From the NCBI GenBank assembly GCA_002305165.1, contig DBQI01000043.1, positions 1 through 64,000 on the forward strand: a stretch of 64,000 nucleotides of DNA, read 5' to 3'. The position numbers were made by a program, and so were the translations under genes. Shown one piece after another: positions 25,133 through 34,900 of this stretch. The first letter of the stretch is position 1; each line of letters begins with the position of its first letter. Source of the stretch: Armatimonadetes bacterium UBA1398 (GTDB lineage Bacteria > Armatimonadota > Zipacnadia > UBA1398). The notes under the pieces are model-generated. The model was given only the letters and a program-made list of their open reading frames with translations. It did not search any database and was not told the origin of the DNA.

Positions 25133-25624
25133 ATGAACGTGAGGACCAAGCTCTTCCTAGCGACTATTGCGACCCTCTGTCTCGCGGTGTTCAGCGGCGC
25201 GGCCATGGCCGACTGCACGATCTGCGGGAGCACCCAGGCAAAGGCATGCTCCGAGAGCGGCACCATGTACATCGCTGGCCCCACTCTCGAGCTGCCGTCG
25301 AACGTAGCCCCCTTCAGCCCTGCCGCGAACTTCATGTCCCTGTGCGGCCTCGCCCGGTGGCAGCACGCTCAGGAGACCGGTGAGTGGCTACCCCGTCCCG
25401 CCGCTTGCCCTGGCGTGACCTATCGGACCGTGGGCGCCACCACGGCCACCACCACTGTCACCACCTGGACTTCTGCAAAGAGGCCTGTGGAGTGCGTCGA
25501 TAACCCCTTCGCGCCTGAAGTCAATTTCATGAGCGGCTGCGGCTACCACCGCTGGCGCCACTACAAGGAGACCGGTGTCTGGCTGCCCGGCTCCCAGATC
25601 TGCAGGGTCGTGCACGGCGGCTAG
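25133..25624 (+). CDS. Small secreted Cys-rich protein with internally duplicated motif
   Basis: 163 residues from ATG 25133: signal peptide MNVRTKLFLATIATLCLAVFSGAAMA, cleavage before DC. The mature protein has eight cysteines (28, 31, 39, 71, 92, 121, 136, 157), suggesting four disulfides. Residues 61-92 and 126-157 are copies of one motif, F-x-P-x-x-NFMS-x-CG-x-x-RW-x-H-x-x-ETG-x-WLP-x(4)-C, separated by a Thr-rich linker (about 102-114). I recognise no family. The CxxC at 28-31 and a further Cys39 form a separate head. The frame is open upstream to 25025, but that part has no protein character. A GAGGAG lies 12 bases before ATG. A pair of hairpins follows directly. Confidence 0.8.
   Translation: MNVRTKLFLATIATLCLAVFSGAAMADCTICGSTQAKACSESGTMYIAGPTLELPSNVAPFSPAANFMSLCGLARWQHAQETGEWLPRPAACPGVTYRTVGATTATTTVTTWTSAKRPVECVDNPFAPEVNFMSGCGYHRWRHYKETGVWLPGSQICRVVHGG
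25313..25603 (+). repeat. Internal protein-coding duplication (two 32-codon units)
   Basis: Bases 25313-25408 and 25508-25603 encode the two copies of the NFMS-CG-RW-H-ETG-WLP-C motif. About 16 of 32 residues match, including every Cys and Trp, so the duplication is old but under constraint. Confidence 0.75.
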
Positions 25625-25639
25625 TTCCCTCCACCGAAC

Positions 25640-25668
25640 CTCGTAGCGCCGCTTTGCGGCCCTACGAG
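25640..25668 (+). terminator. First of two hairpins after the Cys-rich gene
   Basis: CTCGTAGCGCCGC (25640-25652), loop TTT, GCGGCCCTACGAG (25656-25668): 13 positions with a single mismatch. It starts 15 bases after the stop codon. It shares the core CGTAGCGCC with the hairpin at 6987-7020. Confidence 0.65.
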
Positions 25669-25678
25669 TGCGCCATCC

Positions 25679-25715
25679 CGAGGCCGCGGATAGCCCGAAG
25701 GGCGCCGCGGCCTCG
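25679..25715 (+). terminator. Second hairpin after the Cys-rich gene
   Basis: Perfect 11-bp repeat CGAGGCCGCGG (25679-25689) and CCGCGGCCTCG (25705-25715), with a further four-pair stem (GCCC/GGGC) in the loop. Together with 25640-25668 it makes a tandem terminator and isolates the next gene. Confidence 0.65.
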
Positions 25716-25774
25716 CTCTGTACCAGACCGTTACACGGGCTTCGGTTGATCGTCCAGAACACCGGGGCGTGTCC

Positions 25775-28324
25775 ATGCCTTTGGCGCGAGCATCCGACAA
25801 CTGGACCTACCTTCGCAGCCTGCTCACGGTCAGGGACAACCCCTACCTGCTGCTCATGGCGCGGCGCGAGCAGAGGGCCCGCTCACTTCTGCCGCGCCTG
25901 ACGCTCTGGCTACTGCTGCTCGCGGCTGTGACCCTGGGCGGCCTGGCCCTTGGCCGGTGGTTCGAGTCTCCACTCCGGCGCGTCTCGGTGGGGTTGGGTC
26001 CGGGAGAGCTTGCCGCCGCTCTGCTGATCACTGTCGAGTTCTACACGGTCTGGTCCGCCACGGCCCGTCGGCGCTACAGCCTGCGCCTGGCCGAGCAGGA
26101 GAACGCCGCCGAACACTACCGCCTCGTCCCCCTCACCTGGATCGAGCGCGCCGGTCTCCGCAACACCTACCCGATGCTGGTAGGCCTCGCCATGATGGCC
26201 CTAGCCGTACCCCTCCACCTCATCTGTGCCGTCGCGGGCGGATGGGACGACTGGTGGCACCTGATCGTGAGCCACGGCTTCATGCTGCTGCCTTGCTTCA
26301 TCGCCGTGGACCGCCCCCCACGCAGCTCGACGCGGCGGAGCAGACTGGCTGAGGAGGTTGACACCTCCTCCATACGCAAGAGGAGGAAGGCCGGCGTCGC
26401 CATCGCCGTCAGTAACCTCCTCGTCCAGGCACTGTCCCACGTGGGCCGGAGCTCGCTCGCCCAGTCCCTCGTCCTCTACATCATCCTCGCACCCTACCTG
26501 CTCCCCCAAGCCCTCTCCGGCCCTCGCGGGTTCTACCGGTTCCACCTGCCGATCGCCGTGCCCGTGCTGCTCGCCCTCGTTCCCGCGGTCGTCGTGTGGG
26601 TCATGCGCATGGGCAGGCTCGTGGACGATCGGCCCGCCACCATCCGGATCGCGCCGTGGTCCCTCGCCGGGCTGGGAACGGTCTACGGCCTCGTCGTGCT
26701 CATCGGCTTCTGCTGGCACTGGGTCGCCGACGGCTCGATAGCCGCGCTACTCGCAAGCCACAGTGGTCCCATGCCATCAACGGCGATGGTCGCACACCCC
26801 GTTGCCGACCCGTCTCGCGCCGCAGAGGGCCTCTTCGTTGCGCTCCTGGCCGCCTGGTGCGTGGTCATCGCCGGACCGCACCTACTGCGGAGCGGAGCCG
26901 TGACGTGGGGCCCCCTGCCTTCTCACCACTCCCTCCGTGAGCCCCTCAGCGGCCGCAGGGCATGGTTCATGGAGTGGGGCTGGACCCTCGAGGCGGGGCT
27001 CTCGGTCTACGTGCCGCTCCTCGCCTTTCTCATAGCCTGCTGGCTCGGGGGCATCCCCCCGCGCGTCCCCTCCCCGGTCATCCTCTGGGCCTCGCTCGTC
27101 TGCATGACCGCGCTGATGGGGGCTTGGGTGGTCGGCCGATGCCACCGGTGGCTCCATGCGAGGGGATGGCGAAGGGGGCATCGGCTCCTCTGGGTAGGCC
27201 TGGTGCTACTCGTTCCCCTCGGACTCTACGCTCCCCCGCCCCTGGGACCGCTCTGCTTGAGCGCCATGCCCGTGATCGCCGGGCTATCGCTCGTGCCGGG
27301 GCTCGGGGGCCTGATCGGCCCCGTGACCGGGCGGCTGATCCTACCCACGCCCGAGCAGGCGGCGATCCTGCAGCTCTTGCTAGCCGTTGTCGGCACGCTG
27401 ATCCTGATCCGCCTCTGGCGGCTTCATCCAGCCAACCGGAGCTTGCCCGCGCCGACGCGTCAGCCTCGCGACACGGCGGTCCTGTTCAGCAAAGGGAGGG
27501 CCCTCGAGAGGATCACCCCCAACCCTGTCGCCTTGCGCATCCTGCGGGGAAGGAACAGCACCGAGAACCCCTACACGATGGCCATCGGCTTCGGCGTGTT
27601 CTCGGTCCTCTGCTACCTCGTGTGGGGCGCCTGTCGGGGCATGCAGGTCACCGGCGCCAGCACCGGCCTGATCGTTGGGATGCTCTCGGACAGTCCATGG
27701 ATGCTCGGCTCACTGCCCATGGCTATGGCCATGGTCATAAGCGTCTTCGCCGCTGGGATCAGCACCAGCTCCCCCCTGCGCATGGAGCGGGCCACCGGCG
27801 CCCTGACTCACACCTGCATGACACCCTTGCGTCCCAAGCAGCTCATGGCCGGATACCTCATCCCCTCGGCGATGGGAACCCTTGGCCGCCTCACTGGGGC
27901 TGGGATAGCCTTGCCCCTCCTCTTTGTCGGGACCGACGCGGGGCTCATCGCGCGAATCCTCGGCTTGGTCCTGGCGGTCTTCGGCTTCCTCTACAGTCTG
28001 ATTGCGATCACGGGTCTTCTGTCAGGCCTGCCGGGGGCCCGCGCCTATGGCCGCGAGGGGTTTTGGGATGAGTTGGCCTGGAGCCTCCCAGTGATGGCGC
28101 TCTGGTTGCCTTTGGCCCCTCTCATCGTAATGGCGGCCCTGATATTGGGTCCAAGCGGCCCTGCGGCCCTTACGACCGTCACCGCCGGCGTGCTCCTCGT
28201 CTACCTGGTGCTCCTGTACTGGGGAGTCTGGTCCGCCCGGAGCCGCTTCAGGCTGCTCATGACTCAGTTCGTGCCCCAGGGGCCCGACACTCAGCTCCTC
28301 TCCGACCTCAACAGCGACGCCTAA
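25775..28324 (+). CDS. Large polytopic membrane protein with two ABC-2-permease-like halves
   Basis: About 849 residues from ATG 25775 (GTG 25769 also in frame). I count at least 14-16 hydrophobic spans. Near residue 13 and again near 590 the sequence has an NPY motif (DNPYLLLMARRE; ENPYTMAIG). Each half has a cytoplasmic loop of ABC-2 permease type: AEQENAAEHYRLVPLTWIER in the first half and MERATGALTHTCMTPLRPKQ in the second, the second close to the classic ER-x-x-G-x-L-x-x-L-x-x-TPL-x-x-x-x loop. This suggests two permease halves fused in one chain with extra spans between. No ATPase gene is adjacent. The next gene (28390), 65 bases on, is probably a soluble partner. Transported substrate unknown. 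Confidence 0.65.
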   Translation: MPLARASDNWTYLRSLLTVRDNPYLLLMARREQRARSLLPRLTLWLLLLAAVTLGGLALGRWFESPLRRVSVGLGPGELAAALLITVEFYTVWSATARRRYSLRLAEQENAAEHYRLVPLTWIERAGLRNTYPMLVGLAMMALAVPLHLICAVAGGWDDWWHLIVSHGFMLLPCFIAVDRPPRSSTRRSRLAEEVDTSSIRKRRKAGVAIAVSNLLVQALSHVGRSSLAQSLVLYIILAPYLLPQALSGPRGFYRFHLPIAVPVLLALVPAVVVWVMRMGRLVDDRPATIRIAPWSLAGLGTVYGLVVLIGFCWHWVADGSIAALLASHSGPMPSTAMVAHPVADPSRAAEGLFVALLAAWCVVIAGPHLLRSGAVTWGPLPSHHSLREPLSGRRAWFMEWGWTLEAGLSVYVPLLAFLIACWLGGIPPRVPSPVILWASLVCMTALMGAWVVGRCHRWLHARGWRRGHRLLWVGLVLLVPLGLYAPPPLGPLCLSAMPVIAGLSLVPGLGGLIGPVTGRLILPTPEQAAILQLLLAVVGTLILIRLWRLHPANRSLPAPTRQPRDTAVLFSKGRALERITPNPVALRILRGRNSTENPYTMAIGFGVFSVLCYLVWGACRGMQVTGASTGLIVGMLSDSPWMLGSLPMAMAMVISVFAAGISTSSPLRMERATGALTHTCMTPLRPKQLMAGYLIPSAMGTLGRLTGAGIALPLLFVGTDAGLIARILGLVLAVFGFLYSLIAITGLLSGLPGARAYGREGFWDELAWSLPVMALWLPLAPLIVMAALILGPSGPAALTTVTAGVLLVYLVLLYWGVWSARSRFRLLMTQFVPQGPDTQLLSDLNSDA

Positions 28325-28389
28325 CGGGCGAAGGGCAGTCCCGGCCCGAGGAGAAGTCTCCGTCGACGGGAGACGAGGGAGCGACACGG

Positions 28390-29595
28390 ATGGCTGAGGG
28401 AATGCCTGCGAGGATGGAGCTTATCCATCCGGAGGGGCGAACCGTTCTCGATAGCCCTGCCCACGTCCATATCACCGACGAGCGCATCGATGTAGTTCAG
28501 GAGCGCGGGGCGCCACTGCTGATTAGCGTCCTAACTATCCGGGAGGCGGAGGTCGTCGGCGATGCCGTCCCCTTAGTCCTTGACTCCGACTACACCGTCC
28601 GCCTCTCGCGGCTCGAGGACCCCAACGGGCTGCTCAAGCGTATCGCTGCGACGCGCCGAGAGCGGCTGGGAGCCGCGCTGCACCTACCGGGGCGACGCGC
28701 GGTTGGGGCCGTCACAGCGACGATAGCCTGGTCCGAGCGAGGCCGCGTTCCCCTGGTAGACCGAGGGCTCCTCATTGCCGACAGCACCCACATCATCGTA
28801 GTGCCCGACCGGCACCAACCGTTCAGTCTGCCCTTGTGGAGCCTGCGAGAGGTCGAGCCATCACCGGGTGGAGCCCTGCGGCTGGCATCAAGCATCGAGG
28901 GGCTCTCCATCGAGTTCGTCGACACCGATCCCACTGTCGACCACGTGGTTCAGGCCATCCTCGATGGGCGGGCCAACGCGGAGCAGCTGGTCTCCGTCCT
29001 CCTGCCCACCGACCTCCCGGCCCAAGCCGCTCTCTGTCTTGTGCGTCAGCCCTGCCTCCGGGCCGGAGACCCAGAGAGCGCGGGGGTGGACATGGCCGAG
29101 CTTGCGCAGGCGCTGGCCAGTGAGGCACGGCGGAGGCCGTTGAGCCTGTTGGCGTCGCTTGCCGAGGCAGATGGATTGCGGGTGGGCGTGACTGTCAACG
29201 AGGAGAAGGGTGAACTCGGCGCCACCGCGTGGTGCATGGCTATCTGCCGCTCGCGAGGCCTTGGTCCGGGAGTAGTCGTGGCCACGCCTCTCTCTGACAC
29301 GGGCGTGGCGACGATCGTCTTCCGGAGGCCCACGGGGTCGGAGGACCTCGTCGCCGAGGATCCGGCGGCGCTATGGCTGCACCTGGAGAGGGCATGCTCG
29401 GACACGGCGCCCGACTTCACCCCCCTCGGCCTGCCCGAGTCCGAGATGGCGGAGGTGCGCGGAGGCCTCTGGTTGTGGCCCATCCATCAGTTCGGCCACC
29501 TGCGCGAGGCCCGGCGGCGCGCCCGCTACCTGATCCCCCTCTCCGATCCCGAGGACTGGAGTCGGGACCTGCTCCAGGTGCTCGCGAGCGGGTGA
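28390..29595 (+). CDS. Hypothetical cytoplasmic protein with tandem PH-like repeats
   Basis: 401 residues from ATG 28390, with GAGGGAG upstream. Not a family I can name. Residues about 20-90 and 125-200 look like two copies of a small beta-sandwich ending in a helix: ITDERIDVVQ...LLISVLTIREAEVV...LLKRIAATR and IADSTHIIVVP...FSLPLWSLREVEPS...VDHVVQAILDGR. That pattern resembles PH-like/GRAM domains, which bind membrane lipids or partners. The C-terminal half (about 230-400) is a separate alpha/beta region with several conserved-looking Trp residues (AALWLHLE, GGLWLWPIHQFGH). No signal peptide or membrane span. Spacing and direction point to co-expression with the ABC-2-like membrane protein. 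Confidence 0.65.
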   Translation: MAEGMPARMELIHPEGRTVLDSPAHVHITDERIDVVQERGAPLLISVLTIREAEVVGDAVPLVLDSDYTVRLSRLEDPNGLLKRIAATRRERLGAALHLPGRRAVGAVTATIAWSERGRVPLVDRGLLIADSTHIIVVPDRHQPFSLPLWSLREVEPSPGGALRLASSIEGLSIEFVDTDPTVDHVVQAILDGRANAEQLVSVLLPTDLPAQAALCLVRQPCLRAGDPESAGVDMAELAQALASEARRRPLSLLASLAEADGLRVGVTVNEEKGELGATAWCMAICRSRGLGPGVVVATPLSDTGVATIVFRRPTGSEDLVAEDPAALWLHLERACSDTAPDFTPLGLPESEMAEVRGGLWLWPIHQFGHLREARRRARYLIPLSDPEDWSRDLLQVLASG

Positions 29596-29603
29596 CGGCG
29601 GCC

Positions 29604-31451
29604 TTAGAAGGCCCAATCCAGGCCCAGTGTCACTCGTGGGCTACCCGAGCGCCCCGACACGGGCCAAGCCACCGAGCCCCACACGTATATGGGGATGCCC
29701 AGGTACTTGACTCGAGCCCGGCCCGTCACCCCGACATCGGCGTAGATACTGGAGCGCAAAAGCCCCTCGTAGCTGTTCGCACCCACCCCCGCATCCACGA
29801 AGACGGCGCCCCACCAGTCCTGCAGCCCGAGTTCATCGAACCAGGGGGGAGTGTCGATCCGAAACCGGTACTCCAGTGATCCGGCAACCGAGTGGCGAAC
29901 GAGGGGGGCATCGCCCAGGGCGAAACCGCGCAGAATGCCCCGGCTCACGAGCGCCGTGCGGTACTGCTCCGGCACCTCGCCGAAGGATGCCGTCGCCCGG
30001 AGCCGAGCCGCCCAGGTGTGGTCGGCGTCGGTGTGGTAGAAGCCGTAGAGGGTACCGTGGAGGCGACTGAAGTCGTACCGTCCTCCGAGGCGTTTGCCTC
30101 CGAAGGTCGCGGCGAAAACGCCCTCCCAGTCCAGACTGCGGTAACCGACGGCCGATGCGCCTGTCCGGAAGCGGGTCAGGGACGCCGTCACGTAGGCGGC
30201 CCGGCCGCAAGTCGTAATGTGCGGCGGCATGCGAACCAGCTCCGAAAAGGTCCCCGACAGCCCCCACCTCAGCCGCCCGATGCCGGTGCTGCCGAGCTGC
30301 CGACCGGAGTAGCGCGTCACTCCCAACTCGAGCCGCTCGCCCCCATCCAGGTTGCTGTAGCTCAGGAACTGCTGGTCCTTCGGCTGAATGGGGTAGCCCC
30401 GAGTCAGGCTGAAGGCAGCCAAGCCTCGGCGTGCTCCCGTGCCGTACATCCCATCCAACTGGTAGAGGTAGTTGCGGTCGAGCCGTCCGACTACGCCCGC
30501 GCCCAGCATGGTGCCATCCACGGCGTTGTTGCCGAAACGGGGAAAGAAGACCCTCCAGTTGTCCTCGAGGTACTTCCCCACATTGGCATTGAGGATCGCG
30601 TCGACGAAGGAGTTGCCCGCAAGTCCCCTGCGCTGCTCCGCCTGCTCCTGCCACGCCGCAGCGTCAACGGGCGTCACCTCCCCCGACCGCGCCATGGTGA
30701 TACTGACCTCGCGAAGGCTGAGGTCGAGGCTGCCGCCGGGGTTCGCCAGGGTCGCCGCACCCCTCACCTCGACGGCCTCGATCTCGCCCGTCGCCATGTC
30801 AACCCAAGTCGTGGCTTCGCCCTCGAAGGGGCCCGCGAACCGGCTCCCCACGAAGCTCACGTCGACCGGCATCTCCACCGAGGACTCGATCACCGCGACC
30901 ATCGGGCCACCGTCGGACTGCTCGACTGCAGCCAGCCGATGCGTCGCGCTGAGTGAGAGTGAGGAGCCGTCGGCCTCTCTCACGACCTGAGTGGCCCAGG
31001 TGTCGCCGACATCGACGGTATGGGGGGGAAGCTGCACAACGTAGACGAAGCGGAAGAAGAGCTCTACCAGGGTGAGCAACCCCGTGGCCTCGCTCGAGGA
31101 CGCTACGATCTCCCGCTGGGGCGTGAGCTCCCACTCCCAACTCATGTCCTGATCCGAGAAGTCCCAGCTCTCCCCGAGTATGCGGAAGCTGCCCTCTTGG
31201 ATGAACAGGAAGCAGGCGTAGGTGCCGTCCGGCGTCAGTGGCCCGGGTGAGCACCCCAGGAGCACGTCGGCCGCCACGGGCACGTTGCGGCCCAGGGGGT
31301 AGTCGAGTAGGGCGGAGGCGGTCACGGCGTAGCGGGGGCCTGCCCCCTCCGCGGGGCGGTACTCGAGCTGAACGGGGTCCGCAGACGAGGGAGATGCCAG
31401 GAGGAGCGCGAGGAGGACCCAAGTCAGGCTACGTGGTAGAATCGCTCTCAC
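29604..31451 (-). CDS. Outer-membrane beta-barrel protein with large N-terminal periplasmic region
   Basis: About 615 residues from GTG 31451 (GGAAGGGAAGG six bases upstream). Signal peptide VRAILPRSLTWVLLALLLASPSSA. Residues 25-260 form a beta-rich region resembling the DUF-type 'PA14/viral-like sandwich' in fold only; no family recognised. From about 290 to the end there are alternating aromatic strands (RLELGVTRYSGRQLG, RYDFSRLHGTLYGFYH, IYADVGVTGRARVKYL) and a terminal phenylalanine (RVTLGLDWAF), the beta-signal used by the BAM complex. The last strands (GVGANSYEGLL..YADVGVTGRARV..GIPIYVWGSVAWPV) resemble Omp85/BamA barrels, but no POTRA domains are visible. It indicates a diderm envelope. 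The gene converges with 28390-29595 with an 8-base gap. Confidence 0.75.
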   Translation of the reverse strand: MRAILPRSLTWVLLALLLASPSSADPVQLEYRPAEGAGPRYAVTASALLDYPLGRNVPVAADVLLGCSPGPLTPDGTYACFLFIQEGSFRILGESWDFSDQDMSWEWELTPQREIVASSSEATGLLTLVELFFRFVYVVQLPPHTVDVGDTWATQVVREADGSSLSLSATHRLAAVEQSDGGPMVAVIESSVEMPVDVSFVGSRFAGPFEGEATTWVDMATGEIEAVEVRGAATLANPGGSLDLSLREVSITMARSGEVTPVDAAAWQEQAEQRRGLAGNSFVDAILNANVGKYLEDNWRVFFPRFGNNAVDGTMLGAGVVGRLDRNYLYQLDGMYGTGARRGLAAFSLTRGYPIQPKDQQFLSYSNLDGGERLELGVTRYSGRQLGSTGIGRLRWGLSGTFSELVRMPPHITTCGRAAYVTASLTRFRTGASAVGYRSLDWEGVFAATFGGKRLGGRYDFSRLHGTLYGFYHTDADHTWAARLRATASFGEVPEQYRTALVSRGILRGFALGDAPLVRHSVAGSLEYRFRIDTPPWFDELGLQDWWGAVFVDAGVGANSYEGLLRSSIYADVGVTGRARVKYLGIPIYVWGSVAWPVSGRSGSPRVTLGLDWAF

Positions 31452-31532
31452 GCTGGCCTTCCCTTCCTCCGCGCAGTTCGTCGTCCCAAGGGAAGCTGCC
31501 TCCTGTCCGCCCCTGAAGGGAGGGTGGTTCCC

Positions 31533-31913
31533 GTGCCTGCGCGCGATGCTTCCATGCCGCCCGCCCGACGCCTCGCCGGATGCCTCACTTACTTGATCGC
31601 CGGCGCCCTCCTCGTGATGAGCGCCTCCCGAGCCCTCGACTGGTGGGAGCAACGGGAGGCCCTTCAGTCGGGCGCATCCGACGTCGTACACAACGAGTAC
31701 GATGACTCAGGGAACGAGATTGGTCAAACCCGCATCCCCGTGGACGAGGCGGCCGCCCGCGACTCGCTGATGACCGCCTTGGTCCTAGGCGTTGCCGGAC
31801 TCATCGCCCTGGCCGTGGGAGTCGTCCTGCAGGGCCTGCCTTGGCGGGCCCTCGCACCGGCCTACCACGGCGGCTCGGGATCGACCGACGAGGAGGACCG
31901 GTCGATGTCCTGA
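31533..31913 (+). CDS. Small membrane protein with two transmembrane helices
   Basis: About 126 residues; GTG 31533 is eight bases after AAGGGAGGG, and GTG 31524 and ATG 31554 are in-frame alternatives. Two hydrophobic segments (CLTYLIAGALLVMSASRAL near 20-38 and MTALVLGVAGLIALAVGVVL near 79-98) flank a polar loop with VVHNEYDDSGNEIGQTRIPVDE, probably outside the membrane. The tail is acidic (STDEEDRSMS). No recognised family. It diverges from the outer-membrane protein gene and ends 13 bases before the GH42-like gene, so it may be its operon partner. Confidence 0.6.
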   Translation: MPARDASMPPARRLAGCLTYLIAGALLVMSASRALDWWEQREALQSGASDVVHNEYDDSGNEIGQTRIPVDEAAARDSLMTALVLGVAGLIALAVGVVLQGLPWRALAPAYHGGSGSTDEEDRSMS

Positions 31914-31926
31914 AAGAGGTCTCGAC

Positions 31927-34900
31927 GTGGCCCTGCCGACCCTAGCGCTCGTTCTGCTCCTACGCCATGCCGATCACGAACTCCCCCTCGTGGCGCCCCC
32001 AGCGCCCGAGACGACTCTCGACGCCCTCTACCTGCCTGACTGCACGCGGCCAGGCGAGTTCGTGGGGTTCTCCTTCCTCGATCCCCTGCCAGAGCTGAGT
32101 GAGGCGGCGGCGGTCGGGGCAAACTCGGGGCTCGCGAACTGGATGTGGATCCCCACCCTCGACCCCGCCTCTCCCTCGGGCATGGCAGGTCCGCCCATCC
32201 ACGGCCTCATCGGCGCGTCCCGGTATGCCCAGGAAGTCATAACCACTGAGCCCTTCACGGCCCTCGGCCTCGCCCTGCCCGCATACGTGACTGAGGGCGC
32301 GCCGGTCTATCTCCGTGCCTACCGAAACGGCGAGGAGATCCCCACTGCAAGCGCTTTCATCGAGCGTCCGAGAGACAATGAGCCGGCCTTCGTGCCTGGC
32401 GACTTCGAGCCGGGCGGCTACTGGATCGAGGTTGAGCTCGCCAGCTCTGGCCCTGGCCGCGTCGGTGTCTGGGCCAGACCAGGCGATCGCCCAGCCGCCA
32501 CGGCGAATGGTCAGTCCATGGCGCCGCTTCACCTCGAGGCCCTGGGACTCCGCGCCGATGACTCCATCGCCGCCCTCTACGATGAGGGCGCGCCCCACAT
32601 GGCCCTCGAACTCACCGGAGACCTGCTCCAGGCTTGGCGGGACCTGGGGCTGCAGATAGGGATCTACGTTGGCAACTGGAACAACGGAGGCTTCCCCTAC
32701 TACCCGGACTGGTTCTACGAACGGTTCCCCGATGCGGCGATGCTCGACCAGTTCGGCCAGCCCTTCCTGTCGGGGATGTTTGATCGGCAGGTACCCTGGC
32801 TCGGCATCTCTCACCCCGCGATCGTCGAGGGCACCAGTGCGCATATAGAGAGTAGTGTGCGCGCGCTTGCGCCCGAGGAGGCGCTACGCTACTGGGTGCT
32901 CGGAGGGGAGTCTCTGTACTACACCTATCTGCTCGGGGCGCGCCTGACGGATTACAGCCCGTACGCCCTGAATCACCTGCGCGGGTGGCTGTCTGAGCGC
33001 TATCACGGCGATCTCGCGGCGCTGAACGATGCGTGGGACACGAACTTCACCTCCTGGGAGCAGGTGACGCCCCCGGTGGAACTCGGGCGGAACGCGGCTT
33101 CCGTCGACTTCGCCCTCTTCCGCTTCCAGGAGATGGCTGAGCGGTTCGGCTGGCACTACCAGAGCGTACGGGCCGCCGACCCGGGCCGGCTGGCGCTGTC
33201 ATGTAACCACGGCACCCTCTTCGAGGGCCGGAGCTACTTCGGCCTAGGGCTGGATCCCGCGGCTCTAGCGGCAGCAACCGATGGCTTCGAGCTCGGGCAG
33301 ATCATGAGGGACCATGATGGTTCACGGTACAACCTCCTGTGGATGTACTCGGTCATGGGCTACGGCAAGCCCCTCGCCGCGCCGCGCCTGGCGTACGCCA
33401 AGACCGACCTCCTGGCGCGGGGTGGCGGGACCTCCTATACGCCCGAGGCGGCGCGACGGTACTTCGGGGAGGCCATTGGGACCGGTTGCTGGCACACCGG
33501 GTTCGTGCAGTGGTACGGCGATTTGCCCGATGGGGAGTGGGGCGTTCGAGGCACGCCCGCGGAGGCCGAGTTCCGCGCCATCTTCAAGGAGTGGCACCAG
33601 ATCGAGCGTGAGTTCGACAGCTGCTGGCCCATCAGGCCACGCATCGGCATGCTGCGGTCCCGGCCGACATGGGCCGTGGAGAGGCATCCACGGATCTGGC
33701 AGGCGCTGCACGAGGAGCTGGTGACCCGGGGCCTTGGCTACCTTCCGCTTTCGGGGGAGATGAGCTGGGAGGGGCTGGATGCGGTCATCTGCGCCGACAA
33801 CCCCATCCTGGAGCACTCGGACCGCGAGCGGCTCGCCGCGCTCGACCCCACCGAGGTCACCATTCTCACGTTGGGAGAGAACGGAATCCTGGACGAGGCC
33901 TGCCGGGAAGCGGCGGACATCTCCACCTGGCCGGGCGTGCGGTCGATACCCGCCGACGGCATGACGATAGCGGAACGCGCCCGGGCCCTGGCTGACGCCG
34001 CCGCGGATCGGAGTGAGGACGGCTTCCGGATCGTCCTGCACGCGCTTGAGCCCATCACTCGCGAGTTGACGTCCAGTGCCCCGATGGGAGGACATGACCG
34101 CCCCCTCGACCTCGCGGGCGGGCCCGTGGAGCAGGTCTTCACGCCGACTGAGGACGGCCTGAGGGTCGTCGCCGTATCGGTGCCGACCTTCGCCCAGGAG
34201 TACCAGGGCGGACCGCTCCGGCTGCTGGTCACGGACGCCGCAGGCGCAACCGTCGGCGAGTCTAGCGTCGAGGCGCGAGCGCTCAAGGACAACGCGTGGC
34301 ACGAGGTGGCGATGGAGGCGGCTTGTCCGGCGGGCCAGCCCTTGCGGCTCACCATCCAGGGGCCTGACGACCTCGCGCCCCTGCGGCTTGGCGTGTGGTC
34401 GAGCGCCTCCGTCCCCACCGAGGGCGGCGGCCCCCTCAGCCAGGGAGGCCAGGGGATCGGCGGCTCGCTGGAGATGAGGGCGCGATACGTACGTGCCGGC
34501 ACGGCCCAGGAGATGGTGGAGGTGTTCCGGCTCAGCGATGGAGCGGGAGCGGTCGTCGTGCTCGTGAACACCGGGGATGTCCCGGTGCGGTTCAGCCTCC
34601 TCAATCCTGAGAGCTTGGCGCTGGATTCGGTCTATCCGCTCGCCGTCCGGCGGCTGGACGCCGCCCGGCGCCTCGGGGACGACGTGGTCCCCGCCCACCA
34701 GACTGCCTTCGTGGCCATCCACCGGGATGTGCCGCCGGCGGCGGTTCAGAGCTGGCTGACCGATCTGATGGGGCAGTTCGGAGAGGTGAGCGCTGAACGC
34801 GGCGTCCTCCTGGACCGCGCGTGGGAAGCTCTCGCCGCTGGCATGCCGCACAAGGCCCTGGCCCATGGGCTGGCGGCCGCGCGCTGGCTCGACACGGATC

